Shown here: in pieces, positions 46,338 through 56,071 of the stretch
Layout of the letters: each line of letters starts with the position of its first letter
Position numbering within the stretch: position 1 is the first letter of the stretch
NCBI RefSeq assembly: GCF_023499255.1
Contig: NZ_CP092183.1
Location: 1,495,501-1,559,500, forward strand
Direction: 5' to 3'
Length of the DNA: 64,000 nucleotides
Source: Couchioplanes caeruleus
GTDB lineage: Bacteria > Actinomycetota > Actinomycetes > Mycobacteriales > Micromonosporaceae
Notes under the pieces: generated by a model
Told to the model about the DNA's origin: nothing
Databases searched by the model: none
The model's input: the letters and a program-made list of their open reading frames with translations, nothing else
Position numbers and translations under genes: made by a program

Positions 46338-48263
46338 TCAGCGGTTCAGGTCCGTCAGGAAGCGCTTGACGATCGGGACCGCCGCCTCCGCGCCCGCGCC
46401 GCCGCGTTGCACCATGACCGCGAATGCCACGTCGCCCTGCCAGCCCACGAACCAGGCGTGGGTCTCCTCGGACTTGTCGGCGAATTCGGCGGTGCCGGTC
46501 TTGCCGTACACGTCGCCGCCCGGCACGTCCTGCAGGTCGTCGCCGGTGCCCTTGGTCACCACCTCGCGCATCAGCGTGTGCAGTGGCTCGATCGATGCGG
46601 GGGCCAGCTTGGGGCCCTCCGGGGCCGGCTTGGACGGTGCCGGGTCCAGGATGAGCTGCGGCTGCTTGAACTGGCCGCGGGCCACCGCCGCCGTCGCGCC
46701 GGCCATCGCGAGCGGGCTCACCGCCGTGGCGCCCTGGCCGAAGGTCGCCGCCGCCAGTTCGGTGGGGCTGTCGGCGGGGGAGAGCTTGCCGGAGAAGGCC
46801 GTCGTGCCCAGATCCCACTCGGCGCCGATGCCGAGCTTCGTGGCGGCGTCCTTGAGCCCGTCGGCGCCCAGCTTCGAGGAGAGCTCGACGAACGCCGTGT
46901 TGCACGACTTGGCGAAGTCGGTCCGGAACGGTACGGAGCCGAGGACCATGTCGTGGGAGTTCTTGAACTCGCGGCCGGCGACCTTCCTGGTCTTGGGGCA
47001 GGCCACCACGCCGTCGAGGGTGACCGCCTTCTTGTCCAGCAGGCCCAGTGTGGACACCATCTTGAAGGTCGAGCCGGGCGGGACCTGGCCGGCCAGCGCG
47101 GTGTCCACGCCGCCGCCGTCGGGACCGTTGGCGACCGCCAGCACCGACGAGTCGCTGATCCGGATCGCCACCAGCGCGCTCGGCTGCTTCTCCGCGGCGA
47201 CCGCCACGTCGGCCGCGTTCTGCGTACGGGTGTCCAGCGTGATCTTGATCGGCTTCCCGGCCACCGGCTCGATGCTGTAGAGCTGCGAATCCTCGATCTT
47301 GTCGTCCGGGGTCTTGCGGGCGATCACCACCGCCTGCCCGGGCGTGCCGCGCAGCTGGGCGTCGTACCGCTGCTGCAGCCCGCCGTGGCCGACCTGGTCG
47401 CCCTGCGCCATCGTGTCCGGGTTGGCGTCGAGGTCCTCGCGGGTGGCCTCGTCCACGGTGCCGATCGTGGCCCGGGCGAACGGCCGGGTGGGCGCGAGCT
47501 CGCGCTGCTCGTCGTGGAAGAGCGTGCCCTTCAGCGCGTTCAGCTTGGCGCTCACCTTGGCGAAGTCGGCCTGGCGCAGGGTGACCACGTCGACGAACGC
47601 GTCGGGCTTCGAGTTGCGTGCCCGGGTGGCCAGGTCGTCGGTGTCGAGGTCGACCTTGACCGTCTTCAGCGTCGTGCCGAGCTCCTTGAAGAGCTTCGCC
47701 TGGTCCTCGACCTGGTCCGGCCGGATGCCGACCACCACGACCGCCCGCTTGGTCACCAGCGGCTTGCCGTCGGGGCCGAGCAGGTCCGCCCGGTCGGCGG
47801 CCTTGCGGCGCAGCTCCAGCCGGTCGCCGTCGGTGAGCTCGCTGTGCACGAGCGACGGCTCCCACACCACCCGCCAGCCGTCGGAGTTGGCCTTCGTCAG
47901 CCGTACGGTGCTCTGGTACGACCACGCGGAGCCGCCGGGCAGCGTCCAGTCGACCTTGATCGGGGCCGACGCGATGTCGCCGGTCTCCTTCGCCTCACCC
48001 TGCTGCGACAGCAGGACGGACGACTTCGCCAGGTCGCCCGAGAGGCCCTGGAGCCGGGCGTACACGTCCTCGGCCGAGATCCGGCCGCCCGCCGCCGTGA
48101 CGAAGCCGACCTTGCTCAGGTTGCCGTTGCGCCAGCCGTCGAGGAAGGCCTTGACCGTGTCGCCGGGCCCGCTGGAACCCGAGCACGCGGCCAGCAGGGA
48201 GCCGGCGAGCGCGAGCCCGGCCAGCGCGGCGACGGCTCGACGGGCTCGTCCGGTCCGGTGCAT
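46338..48263 (-). CDS. Lipoprotein class B penicillin-binding protein (MecA_N type)
   Basis: A 641-residue peptidoglycan transpeptidase tethered by a lipid: signal with lipobox LLAAC (C27), MecA_N-like domain (DTVKAFLDGWRNGNLSKV, ~35-150), a dimerisation domain and the transpeptidase domain. Active-site motifs STFK (S398-K401), SCN (453-455) and KTG (588-590) are all present, so it should acylate beta-lactams. Architecture matches the mycobacterial PbpLipo/Rv2864c group. RBS GGAGGGG 8 nt before ATG 48263. Confidence 0.94.
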   Translation of the reverse strand: MHRTGRARRAVAALAGLALAGSLLAACSGSSGPGDTVKAFLDGWRNGNLSKVGFVTAAGGRISAEDVYARLQGLSGDLAKSSVLLSQQGEAKETGDIASAPIKVDWTLPGGSAWSYQSTVRLTKANSDGWRVVWEPSLVHSELTDGDRLELRRKAADRADLLGPDGKPLVTKRAVVVVGIRPDQVEDQAKLFKELGTTLKTVKVDLDTDDLATRARNSKPDAFVDVVTLRQADFAKVSAKLNALKGTLFHDEQRELAPTRPFARATIGTVDEATREDLDANPDTMAQGDQVGHGGLQQRYDAQLRGTPGQAVVIARKTPDDKIEDSQLYSIEPVAGKPIKITLDTRTQNAADVAVAAEKQPSALVAIRISDSSVLAVANGPDGGGVDTALAGQVPPGSTFKMVSTLGLLDKKAVTLDGVVACPKTRKVAGREFKNSHDMVLGSVPFRTDFAKSCNTAFVELSSKLGADGLKDAATKLGIGAEWDLGTTAFSGKLSPADSPTELAAATFGQGATAVSPLAMAGATAAVARGQFKQPQLILDPAPSKPAPEGPKLAPASIEPLHTLMREVVTKGTGDDLQDVPGGDVYGKTGTAEFADKSEETHAWFVGWQGDVAFAVMVQRGGAGAEAAVPIVKRFLTDLNR

Positions 48264-48477
48264 GAGGTTGCCCCTCCCCAGGTACGAATCAGGAAACGTA
48301 CGGAACGGTAACCTCCCCGCGCTCGTCCGGAGTGCCCGCGCTGCGTGAGATGTGTCTAATTCGTTGTCGGATCTTCGGCTGCGCACCCGGGGTGTGCCCG
48401 GGTCCCCGGGAGCAGGATCTAGGCTGGAGCTGCGAAACGTCGACCCACAGTGCCGTGGGTGAGGGGAGCCGTCTGTC

Positions 48478-51400
48478 ATGCCTGTCGCCGACGAGGCCGC
48501 CGCCGATTCCGGTCCCGAGCTGGATTTCGAACCGGGCCCCGGGCTAGCCCTCACGGGCCGGCTCGGCACCTCCGACGACGAACTCGACGAGCCGTTGCCG
48601 AACGCCGAGCGGCTCGTCACCGACGCCGTGGCGCTCGCCGGGGACGACCACGGCGCCGCGGCGCTCGTGGGCCGTTTCTGGCGCTTCGCGCCGGACGAGG
48701 AGCTCGTCGGCTACACCCCGGCGGAGATGTTCGAGGCCGCCCGCCGGCACCGGGAGCTCGCCGCCGAGCGGCTGCCGGGTGAGCTGAAGCTCGACATCAG
48801 CGCCCCGTCCGAGGCGCAGCCGCACACGGTCATCTCCATCGTCACCGACGACATGCCGTTCCTCGTCGACTCGGTGGTCGAGCTGCTCACCGCGTACCAG
48901 CTGAGCGTGCACCTGCTGGTCCACCCGCTGATCGTGGTGCGCCGTGCGCCGCTGGGCGCCCTCGCGCAGGTCGAGGCGGACGTCGAGCCCGACGACGCGA
49001 TCGACGGCGACCTGGTGGAGAGCTGGATCCGCGTCGAGATCGATCCGGTGCGCACGGCGGAGGCCCGCGAACACCTGCACAACGAGCTGCGCCGGATCCT
49101 CACCGACGTCCGCGATGCCGTCGACGACTGGCCCCGCATGCGCCAGCGCGCGCTGGTCATCGCCGACGAGCTGGCGGCCGCCCGGGGTTCCGATCGCAAG
49201 CTGCCGGTGCCGGACAAGGACGTCACCGACACGATCGAGCTGCTCAAGTGGCTGGCGCACGACCACTTCACGTTCCTCGGCTACCGCGAGTACCACCTCG
49301 GCGGCGACGGCGACCTGCTCGCGGTCGTGCCGGGCAGCGGGCTGGGCATCCTGCGCGGCGAGCAGAGCACGAGCCGCAAGCTGTCCTCGATGGCGCCGGA
49401 GGCACGCCAGCGCGCGCTGGAGAAACGCCTGCTGATCATCACGAAGGCCAACTCGCGGGCGACCGTGCACCGTTCGGCGTACCTCGACTACATCGGCGTG
49501 AAGGTCTTCAACGACCGCGGCGAGGTGTGCGGCGAGCGCCGGTTCCTGGGCCTGTTCTCCAGCTCCGCGTACCGCACCAGCGTGCGGGAGCTGCCGGTGG
49601 TGCGGCGCAAGGTCATGGAGGTGCTGGACCGCTCCGGGCTGTCGCCGCGCGGGCACTCCGGCAAGGACCTGCTGCAGATCCTCGAGACGTACCCGCGGGA
49701 CGAGCTCTTCCAGATCAAGACCGATGACCTGTACGAGGCGGTCATCGGCGTGCTGCGCATGGCGGGGCGGCGGCAGCTGCGCCTGTTCCTGCGCCGCGAC
49801 GGGTACGGCCGGTTCATCTCGTGCCTGATCTACCTGCCGCGCGACCGCTTCACGACCGCCAACCGCCAGGCCATGCAGGAGATCCTGCTGCGTGAGCTGA
49901 ACGGCATCGGCGTCGACTACACCACCCGGGTCACCGAGCGGATGCTCGCGCGGGTGCACTTCATCGTGCGGACGGACCCGTCGGACCCGCCCGGCGCGGT
50001 GGACCCGAACGCGCTGGCCGAGATGCTCGCCGACGCCACCCGCATGTGGGACGACGACTTCTCCCTGGTGCTCGAGCGCAAGCTCGGCGAGGAGCCGGCC
50101 AAGGAGCTGTTCCACCGGTACGCGGGAGCCTTCCCGGACAGCTACAAGGACGGGCACACGCCGTACGAGGCGGTGCAGGACATCGCCAAGCTGGAGCTGC
50201 TGGAGGAGTCCGGGCAGCTCGAGATGCACCTGTACCGCAAGCGCCGGCTCAACCGCGACGGGTGCGCCGAACCCGACGACCACGACGTGCGGTTCAAGGT
50301 CTTCCGGTACGGCGAGCCGATGATGCTCTCCGCCGTCCTGCCCGTGCTGCACTCGCTGGGCGCGAAGGTCGTCGACGAGCGCCCGTACGAGGTCCGCCGC
50401 GCCGACGGCACCGTCTACCTGTACGACTTCGGCCTGATGCCGCCGGCCGCGCACCGGGAGCTGTCCGAGGTGCGCCCGCAGGTGGAGAACGCGTTCGCGG
50501 CGGCCTGGCAGAACGAGGCCGAGGTGGACGGCTTCAACGAGCTGGTGCTGCGCGCGGGGCTGACGTGGCGGCAGGTCGTGGTGCTGCGGGCGTACGCGAA
50601 ATATCAGCGGCAGACCGGCGCCGTCTTCTCCCAGCGGTACGTCGAGTCGACCTTCATCGCCTACCCGGAGATCACCCGCCTGCTGGTGCGGCTCTTCGAG
50701 ACCCGGTTCTCGCCGCAGCTGGAGTACGGCGAGGACGAGCGGGCGCGCCTGGCCGACGACCTGGTCGAGCAGGTGACCGGGCTGCTCGACGGCGTGGACA
50801 GCCTGGACCAGGACCGCATCCTGAGGTCGTACCTGACGCTCATCCAGGCGACCCTGCGCACCAGCTTCTTCCAGCGCGGCGCCGATGCGCGACCCAAGTC
50901 GTACGTCGCGTTCAAGCTGGACCCGCAGGCGATCCCGGACCTGCCGCAGCCGCGGCCGAAGTTCGAGATCTTCGTCTACTCGCCCCGGTTCGAGGGCGTG
51001 CACCTGCGCTTCGGCGCGGTCGCGCGCGGCGGCCTGCGCTGGTCCGACCGGCGTGAGGACTTCCGGACGGAGATCCTCGGCCTGGTCAAGGCGCAGATGG
51101 TGAAGAACGCGGTGATCGTGCCGGTGGGCGCGAAGGGCGGCTTCGTGCTCAAGCAGAAGCCGGGTGACCGGGACGAGGCCGTGGAGTGCTACCGCCTGTT
51201 CATCGGCGCGCTGCTCGACGTCACCGACAACATCCACAGTGGCAAGATCATCCTGCCGGTGGACGTGGTGCGCCACGACGCCGACGACCCGTACCTGGTG
51301 GTGGCGGCCGACAAGGGCACCGCGACGTTCTCCGACATCGCCAACGAGATCTCGGTCGGCAAGGACTTCTGGCTGGGCGACGCGTTCGCCTCCGGCGGCT

Positions 51401-53451
51401 CGGCCGGCTACGACCACAAGAAGATGGGCATCACCGCCCGTGGCGCGTGGGAGTCGGTCAAGAAGCACTTCCGCGACCTGGGCGTCGACACCCAGTCGCA
51501 GGACTTCACCGTGGTCGGCATCGGCGACATGTCCGGCGACGTGTTCGGCAACGGCATGCTGCTCAGCGAGCACATCCGGCTCGTGGCCGCGTTCGACCAC
51601 CGGCACATCTTCCTCGATCCCGACCCGGACGCGGCGGCGTCGTTCGCCGAGCGGCGCCGGCTGTTCGACCTGCCCCGCTCGTCCTGGGCGGACTACGACG
51701 CGGCGCTGATCAGCGAGGGCGGCGGCGTGTACCCGCGGACGGCCAAGTCGATCCCGGTGTCGCCGCAGGTCCGCGCGGCGCTGCGGCTCGGCGACGCCGC
51801 CGCGGTGAGCCCGCCGGAGCTGATGCGGGCGATCCTGCGCGCCCCGGTCGACCTGCTGTGGAACGGCGGCATCGGCACCTACGTCAAGTCGGCGTCGGAG
51901 ACCCACGCGGACGTCGGCGACAAGGCCAACGACCCGATCCGGGTCAACGGCCGCGAGCTGCGCGCCCGGGTGGTCGGCGAGGGCGGCAACCTGGGGCTCA
52001 CCCAGCGCGGCCGGATCGAGTACGCCCGCAGCGGCGGCCCGCGCGACGAGGAGTCGGAGACCGGTACGGGCGGCCGCATCTTCACCGACTTCATCGACAA
52101 CACCGCCGGCGTGGACTGCTCCGACCACGAGGTCAACATCAAGATTCTGCTCGGCGGCGCGGTGACCGACGGCGAGATGACCCTGCCGGAGCGGGACGAG
52201 CTGCTGGCCGCGATGACCGACGAGGTCGCCGCGCTGGTGCTGCGGGACAACTACGAGCAGGGCACCGCGCTCGGCAACGCGCGGCAGCAGGCCCACTCGC
52301 TGCTGCCGGTGCACCGCCGGATGCTCACCGACATGGAGCAGGCGGGCCAGCTCAACCGCGAGCTGGAGGCGCTGCCCACCGACAAGGAACTGGCGGCGCG
52401 CTACGAGGCCGGCGAAGGGTTGACCGCGCCGGAGTTCGCGGTGCTGCTCGCGTACGTGAAGATTCTGCTCGAACGCCAGGTCCTCGCCGACGTGCTCGTG
52501 GACGAGGAGTGGACCACCGGCGTGCTGGCCCGCTACTTCCCGACGCCGCTGCGCGAGCGGTTCGCCGCCCGGATGGCCGGCCACCGGCTGCGCCGGGAGA
52601 TCATCTCGACGTCACTGGTCAACGAGGTGGTGAACCGCGGCGGCACGTCGTTCGTCTTCCGCGCCATGGAGGAGAGTGGCGCCTCGGCGGCCGACGTGAT
52701 CCGGGCGTACGTGGTGGTCCGCGACGTGTACGGCCTCGGCAAGCTGTGGGAGGCGGCGGAGAAGCTCGACAACCGGGTGCCCACCTCCGCGCAGACGCTG
52801 GTCTACCTGGAGACCCGCCGCCTGCTCGACCGGGCCGTGCGCTGGCTGGTCAGCAACCGCCGCTCCCCGCTGGACGTGGCCGGTGAGATCGCCCGCCTGC
52901 AACCCGGCGTCACCGCCCTGCTCGCCCAGCTGCCCCAGGTCGTCGTCGGCACGGAGCGCCGCTCGCAGGAGGCGCACGTCGACATGCTGGTGGAGAAGGG
53001 CATCCCGGAGGAGCTGGCCCGCCAGGTGGCCCGCGTCGTGTACGGCTTCGGCATGCTCGACATCCTCGAGACCGCCAAGGCCACCGACCGGGACCTCACC
53101 GAGGTGGCGGACGTCTACTTCGTCCTCTCGGAGCGTTTCCAGATCGACGTCCTGCTCTCGCACATCTCCCGCCTGCCCCGCGGCGACCGCTGGCAGACCC
53201 TGGCCCGCATGGCGCTGCGCTACGACCTGTACTCGGCGCTGGCCGGGCTGACGGCCGAGGTGCTGCAGTCGACGCCGGGGGACCTGCCGGCGGAGGACCG
53301 GGTGTCGCAGTGGGAGCACGTGAACGCGGCGTCGATCGCCCGGGCGGGCAACGCCATGGGCAACGTCTCGGACACCCCGGCCGACCTGGCGGCGCTGTCC
53401 GTGCTGTTGCGGCAGATCCGCACGCTGGTCAAGACGTCCTCGGCGGCCTGA
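48478..53451 (+). CDS. NAD-specific glutamate dehydrogenase, 180-kDa class
   Basis: A 1657-residue oxidative deaminase of glutamate to 2-oxoglutarate and ammonia, of the large (Bac_GDH) class known from Streptomyces clavuligerus. The N-terminal ~700 residues contain ACT-like regulatory modules (ISIVTDDMPFLVDSVVELLTAY; FLGYREYHLGGDGDLL). The catalytic core lies at ~820-1280: FGAVARGGLRWSDRREDFRTE, VPVGAKGGFVLKQ (substrate/catalytic Lys), GIGDMSGDVFGNGML and VGEGGNLGLTQRGR. A helical C-terminal region follows. ATG 48478 with GTGAGGGGAGC upstream. No frameshift. It is monocistronic, flanked by convergent genes on both sides. Confidence 0.97.
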   Translation: MPVADEAAADSGPELDFEPGPGLALTGRLGTSDDELDEPLPNAERLVTDAVALAGDDHGAAALVGRFWRFAPDEELVGYTPAEMFEAARRHRELAAERLPGELKLDISAPSEAQPHTVISIVTDDMPFLVDSVVELLTAYQLSVHLLVHPLIVVRRAPLGALAQVEADVEPDDAIDGDLVESWIRVEIDPVRTAEAREHLHNELRRILTDVRDAVDDWPRMRQRALVIADELAAARGSDRKLPVPDKDVTDTIELLKWLAHDHFTFLGYREYHLGGDGDLLAVVPGSGLGILRGEQSTSRKLSSMAPEARQRALEKRLLIITKANSRATVHRSAYLDYIGVKVFNDRGEVCGERRFLGLFSSSAYRTSVRELPVVRRKVMEVLDRSGLSPRGHSGKDLLQILETYPRDELFQIKTDDLYEAVIGVLRMAGRRQLRLFLRRDGYGRFISCLIYLPRDRFTTANRQAMQEILLRELNGIGVDYTTRVTERMLARVHFIVRTDPSDPPGAVDPNALAEMLADATRMWDDDFSLVLERKLGEEPAKELFHRYAGAFPDSYKDGHTPYEAVQDIAKLELLEESGQLEMHLYRKRRLNRDGCAEPDDHDVRFKVFRYGEPMMLSAVLPVLHSLGAKVVDERPYEVRRADGTVYLYDFGLMPPAAHRELSEVRPQVENAFAAAWQNEAEVDGFNELVLRAGLTWRQVVVLRAYAKYQRQTGAVFSQRYVESTFIAYPEITRLLVRLFETRFSPQLEYGEDERARLADDLVEQVTGLLDGVDSLDQDRILRSYLTLIQATLRTSFFQRGADARPKSYVAFKLDPQAIPDLPQPRPKFEIFVYSPRFEGVHLRFGAVARGGLRWSDRREDFRTEILGLVKAQMVKNAVIVPVGAKGGFVLKQKPGDRDEAVECYRLFIGALLDVTDNIHSGKIILPVDVVRHDADDPYLVVAADKGTATFSDIANEISVGKDFWLGDAFASGGSAGYDHKKMGITARGAWESVKKHFRDLGVDTQSQDFTVVGIGDMSGDVFGNGMLLSEHIRLVAAFDHRHIFLDPDPDAAASFAERRRLFDLPRSSWADYDAALISEGGGVYPRTAKSIPVSPQVRAALRLGDAAAVSPPELMRAILRAPVDLLWNGGIGTYVKSASETHADVGDKANDPIRVNGRELRARVVGEGGNLGLTQRGRIEYARSGGPRDEESETGTGGRIFTDFIDNTAGVDCSDHEVNIKILLGGAVTDGEMTLPERDELLAAMTDEVAALVLRDNYEQGTALGNARQQAHSLLPVHRRMLTDMEQAGQLNRELEALPTDKELAARYEAGEGLTAPEFAVLLAYVKILLERQVLADVLVDEEWTTGVLARYFPTPLRERFAARMAGHRLRREIISTSLVNEVVNRGGTSFVFRAMEESGASAADVIRAYVVVRDVYGLGKLWEAAEKLDNRVPTSAQTLVYLETRRLLDRAVRWLVSNRRSPLDVAGEIARLQPGVTALLAQLPQVVVGTERRSQEAHVDMLVEKGIPEELARQVARVVYGFGMLDILETAKATDRDLTEVADVYFVLSERFQIDVLLSHISRLPRGDRWQTLARMALRYDLYSALAGLTAEVLQSTPGDLPAEDRVSQWEHVNAASIARAGNAMGNVSDTPADLAALSVLLRQIRTLVKTSSAA

Positions 53452-53474
53452 GGCCGGTCCGGAGGCCGGTCCCG

Positions 53475-54257
53475 TCAGGCGGGGCCGGTCTCCACGAAGG
53501 CGGCGATCGCCGTGGCGACCCGTTGCGGCGCGTCACGCTCGGCGCCGTGCCCCTGCCCGTGCATCAGAAGCCGGCGCGTGCGGGGGAGGGTCCGTTCGAG
53601 CGCGTCCAGTCGCTCGGCCAGGTGCCTCGGTGAACGGTCGCCGCCGATCAGCAGGACCGGCACGTCGATCTTCGCGTACGCCGGGAGCCGGACGCCGAGG
53701 GCATCGATGGCGTCATTGTCGTCCAGCTGCCGGACGACCCTGTCGCGGTAGCCGGTGCGGCCGATGATGAGGCCGGCCACCGCGGCCTGCGCCGGGGACA
53801 TGCGCACGACGTCCCGCAGGAAGATGGACAGCGCCTTGCCCGGCCTGCCCTTGGCCAGGGCGGCGCGTGCAGGGACCAGGCGGTCGCCGCCGAGCGGCTC
53901 GCCGATGACCACCGGCGGCTCGTAGAGGACCGCGCCCGCGTACAGCCCGGGGTCGGCGGTGAGGGCCTCCAGGGCGAGGACGCCGCCGGAGGAGTGGCCG
54001 ACGACCACCGGCCGGTCGAGGGTCCGGGCGACAGCGGCCACGTGGTTCACCTCTGCCGCCATCGTGACGGGGCGCGGCAGATCCAGCCGGTACTGCCGCC
54101 GGTGCAGCCGGACCGTGCGATAGCGGTCCCGCAGGCGGTCGGTGACCTGTGACCAGGCCGAACTGTCGCCCATGCCGCCGTGGATGACCAGGATCGGCCG
54201 TCCGGTGCCCTCGTCGACCGCTTCCGCCACCGTGCCGTCCACCGCCGTCACCCGCAT
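53475..54257 (-). CDS. Alpha/beta hydrolase under TetR control
   Basis: A 260-residue serine hydrolase: oxyanion motif VIHGGMGDSSAW, nucleophile elbow VVGHSSGGVLAL, acid in LLIGGDRS, and His in MHGQGHGAERDAP. Substrate unknown; the fold group includes haloperoxidase- and esterase-like enzymes. It is divergently transcribed from the TetR gene at 54311, with two palindromic operators in the 53-nt gap lying immediately upstream of its ATG (54257). Regulation by that TetR protein is very likely. Confidence 0.9.
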   Translation of the reverse strand: MRVTAVDGTVAEAVDEGTGRPILVIHGGMGDSSAWSQVTDRLRDRYRTVRLHRRQYRLDLPRPVTMAAEVNHVAAVARTLDRPVVVGHSSGGVLALEALTADPGLYAGAVLYEPPVVIGEPLGGDRLVPARAALAKGRPGKALSIFLRDVVRMSPAQAAVAGLIIGRTGYRDRVVRQLDDNDAIDALGVRLPAYAKIDVPVLLIGGDRSPRHLAERLDALERTLPRTRRLLMHGQGHGAERDAPQRVATAIAAFVETGPA

Positions 54258-54267
54258 GACAAGCCTC

Positions 54268-54282
54268 CTTAGCGCCGCTAAG
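54268..54282. promoter_or_regulatory. TetR operator, copy 1 (hydrolase side)
   Basis: CTTAGC-GCC-GCTAAG is a perfect palindrome. Its centre is 20 bp (two helical turns) from the centre of the second copy at 54288-54302, so two repressor dimers could bind on the same face. It lies 11 nt upstream of the hydrolase start. Confidence 0.88.
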
Positions 54283-54287
54283 GCGAA

Positions 54288-54302
54288 CTTAGCACTGCTA
54301 AG
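54288..54302. promoter_or_regulatory. TetR operator, copy 2 (regulator side)
   Basis: CTTAGC-ACT-GCTAAG has the same half-sites as the copy at 54268-54282 with a different centre. It ends 8 nt before the regulator's GTG, so it overlaps that gene's translation-initiation region and probably its promoter. Confidence 0.88.
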
Positions 54303-54310
54303 GTGAGGGC

Positions 54311-54934
54311 GTGAAGGGGCTGACCCGTGAGGTGCTGATCCGTACGGCGTTGCGCCTGCTGGACGAGGTCGGGCTCGACGGGCTCACCGTGCGGAAGCTC
54401 GCGGCGGAGCTCGGCGTGCAGTCCCCGGCGCTCTACTGGCACATCCGCACGAAGCAGGAACTGCTCGACGGCATGGCGAACGAGATCATCCTGCGTGCGG
54501 GAATGGGGCCGCCGCTCGACGGGGAGAGCTGGCAGGAGTGGCTCCGGCGGCGTGCCCGGGCGTACCGGCAGTCGGTGCTGGCCAGCCGCGACGGGGCCCG
54601 GGTCGTCTCGGGAGGCGGTCGCGGCGGTGCCGCCGTGCAGCACTTCGAGGCCGAGCTCGCGGCGATGGTACGGCTCGGCTTCACGCCCGTGCAGGCGCTA
54701 CGGACGATCACCACGCTGAGCCACTACATCAACGGTCACGTCCTGCAGGAGCAGGCGGTGATCGAGAGTCCCGGCTCTCCGGACCTCAGTGGTCTGCCCA
54801 CGCTCACCGCCGCGCTGCACGGTGGCAGTCCCGTCGGCGAGGAGGTCTTCGAGCACGGGCTCGACGTCTTCATCGCGGGGACGGAGTCGCGGCTGGCCGC
54901 AGCACCCGGGCGGACAGACCCATCACCGCGGTGA
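54311..54934 (+). CDS. TetR-family regulator with TetR_C domain
   Basis: A 207-residue repressor. Helix-turn-helix in LTVRKLAAELGVQSPALYWHIRTKQELLDGMA (about 26-57), very close to the DNA-reading motif of TetR itself. The C-terminal domain has the pattern ALRTITTLSHYINGHVLQEQA of TetR_C. GTG start 54311 with GGTGAGGG upstream. It presumably represses itself and the divergent hydrolase through twin CTTAGCnnnGCTAAG sites. Its last 65 nt overlap the 3' end of the convergent MFS gene. Confidence 0.93.
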   Translation: MKGLTREVLIRTALRLLDEVGLDGLTVRKLAAELGVQSPALYWHIRTKQELLDGMANEIILRAGMGPPLDGESWQEWLRRRARAYRQSVLASRDGARVVSGGGRGGAAVQHFEAELAAMVRLGFTPVQALRTITTLSHYINGHVLQEQAVIESPGSPDLSGLPTLTAALHGGSPVGEEVFEHGLDVFIAGTESRLAAAPGRTDPSPR

Positions 54935-56021
54935 GCGCGACCACCAGCACGAACGACACGGTCAGCGACGACAGGTGGGCGATGCCACCGATGATCCCCG
55001 GGGCGACCAGGCCGCTGCCGTACGCGATGCCCGCCACGCCCGCCAGGCTGCGCCCCGGATGGTCCCCGATCCGCCCGGCCGTCGCGAAGACCAGCGGCAC
55101 CACCACGGCGATCCCCACGCCGAGCAGGCCGAAGCCCAGCGCCACGACGAGCACCTGACCGCCCAGCACGACGGTCGCCGCGCCGATGCAGGCGCACAGG
55201 GCCGCCAGCCGTACGGTGCTGACCGGCCCCAGGCGGTGGATCACCCGGTCCCCGGCGAACCGGGCCACGGCCATGCTGATCGAGAACACGCTCACGGTCA
55301 GCGCGGCCGTGCTGGCCGCGCCGCCGAGCACGTCGCGGATGTACACGGCGGACCAGTCCAGGCCCGCTCCCTCGGCGAACACGGCGCAGAGCGCGACCAG
55401 CCCGATCGGCAGCACCGCGCGGGACGGCAGCGCGAACGCCGGTGGGGCGTCGGCCTCCGGCTCGGGCCGGTGCGGCAGGAGCCGGGCGGAGGCCGCCACG
55501 GACAGGGCGGCGAGGGCGCTCGCGGTGACGAGGAAGTGCACGCGCGCGTCCAGGCCGGCCCGGGCGGCCAGGGCGGCGACGGCGGAGCCCGCCAGGCCGC
55601 CGACGCTCCAGAAGCCGTGGAAGCTGGACATCACCGAGCGGCCGTACCGCTCCTCGATGATCACTGCCTGCGCGTTCATGGCCACGTCGGCGAGGCCGGC
55701 CGCGGCGCCGTAGAGGACGAGCAGCGGGCAGAGCAGGTAGATGGTCGTGGGCAGCGACGGCAGCATCAGCGCCGCGCACCACAGCAGGATCAGCGTACGG
55801 GTGAGGGCGCGCAGGTCGTACCGGTGCGCGAGGCGGGCGGAGAGCGGCATGGCGAGCAGCGCGCCGATCCCGGGCATGAGCAGCGCGACGCCGAGCCCGC
55901 CCGCCCCGATGCCGGCGTGGTCCGCGATCCAGGGCACGCGCGCGGCGAAGGTGCCGGTCACGGCCCCGTGCACGGCGAAGATCACCGAGGTGGCGGCCCG
56001 GGCGCGGCGCAGGGTCTGCAT
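54870..56021 (-). CDS. MFS transporter
   Basis: A 383-residue carrier with twelve hydrophobic segments. The first inter-helix loop has the motif-A relative ARLAHRYDLRALTR, and helix 4-5 includes GLADVAMNAQAVIIEERYGRSVMSSFHGFWSVGGLAGS. That pattern is typical of the fucose permease/YbjJ-like MFS group often annotated as multidrug efflux. The 3' end overlaps the TetR gene by 65 nt tail-to-tail, so the two transcripts are mutually antisense there. The start at 56021 is 24 nt from the copper operator, which could also influence it. Confidence 0.92.
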   Translation of the reverse strand: MQTLRRARAATSVIFAVHGAVTGTFAARVPWIADHAGIGAGGLGVALLMPGIGALLAMPLSARLAHRYDLRALTRTLILLWCAALMLPSLPTTIYLLCPLLVLYGAAAGLADVAMNAQAVIIEERYGRSVMSSFHGFWSVGGLAGSAVAALAARAGLDARVHFLVTASALAALSVAASARLLPHRPEPEADAPPAFALPSRAVLPIGLVALCAVFAEGAGLDWSAVYIRDVLGGAASTAALTVSVFSISMAVARFAGDRVIHRLGPVSTVRLAALCACIGAATVVLGGQVLVVALGFGLLGVGIAVVVPLVFATAGRIGDHPGRSLAGVAGIAYGSGLVAPGIIGGIAHLSSLTVSFVLVVALTAVMGLSARVLRPAATPSPR

Positions 56022-56044
56022 GACGCGTCACACTAGTCGCCTAC

Positions 56045-56059
56045 TACCCCCTGGGGGTA
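56045..56059. promoter_or_regulatory. CsoR-type copper operator
   Basis: TACCCCCTGGGGGTA, 7+1+7 bp, matches the G/C-tract palindrome (ATACCCCC...GGGGGTAT) bound by the copper-sensing repressor CsoR. It ends 12 nt before the copA ATG and starts 24 nt before the divergent MFS start. No csoR gene is visible in the window. Confidence 0.88.
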
Positions 56060-56071
56060 TATGGTGGTGGC

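Noticed and set aside
48544..52584. A 1346-codon open frame antisense to the glutamate dehydrogenase gene
   Set aside because: Long antisense frames are expected opposite high-G+C genes. Its translation is Arg/Val/Gly/His-rich without any domain, whereas the plus strand encodes a complete, recognisable enzyme.
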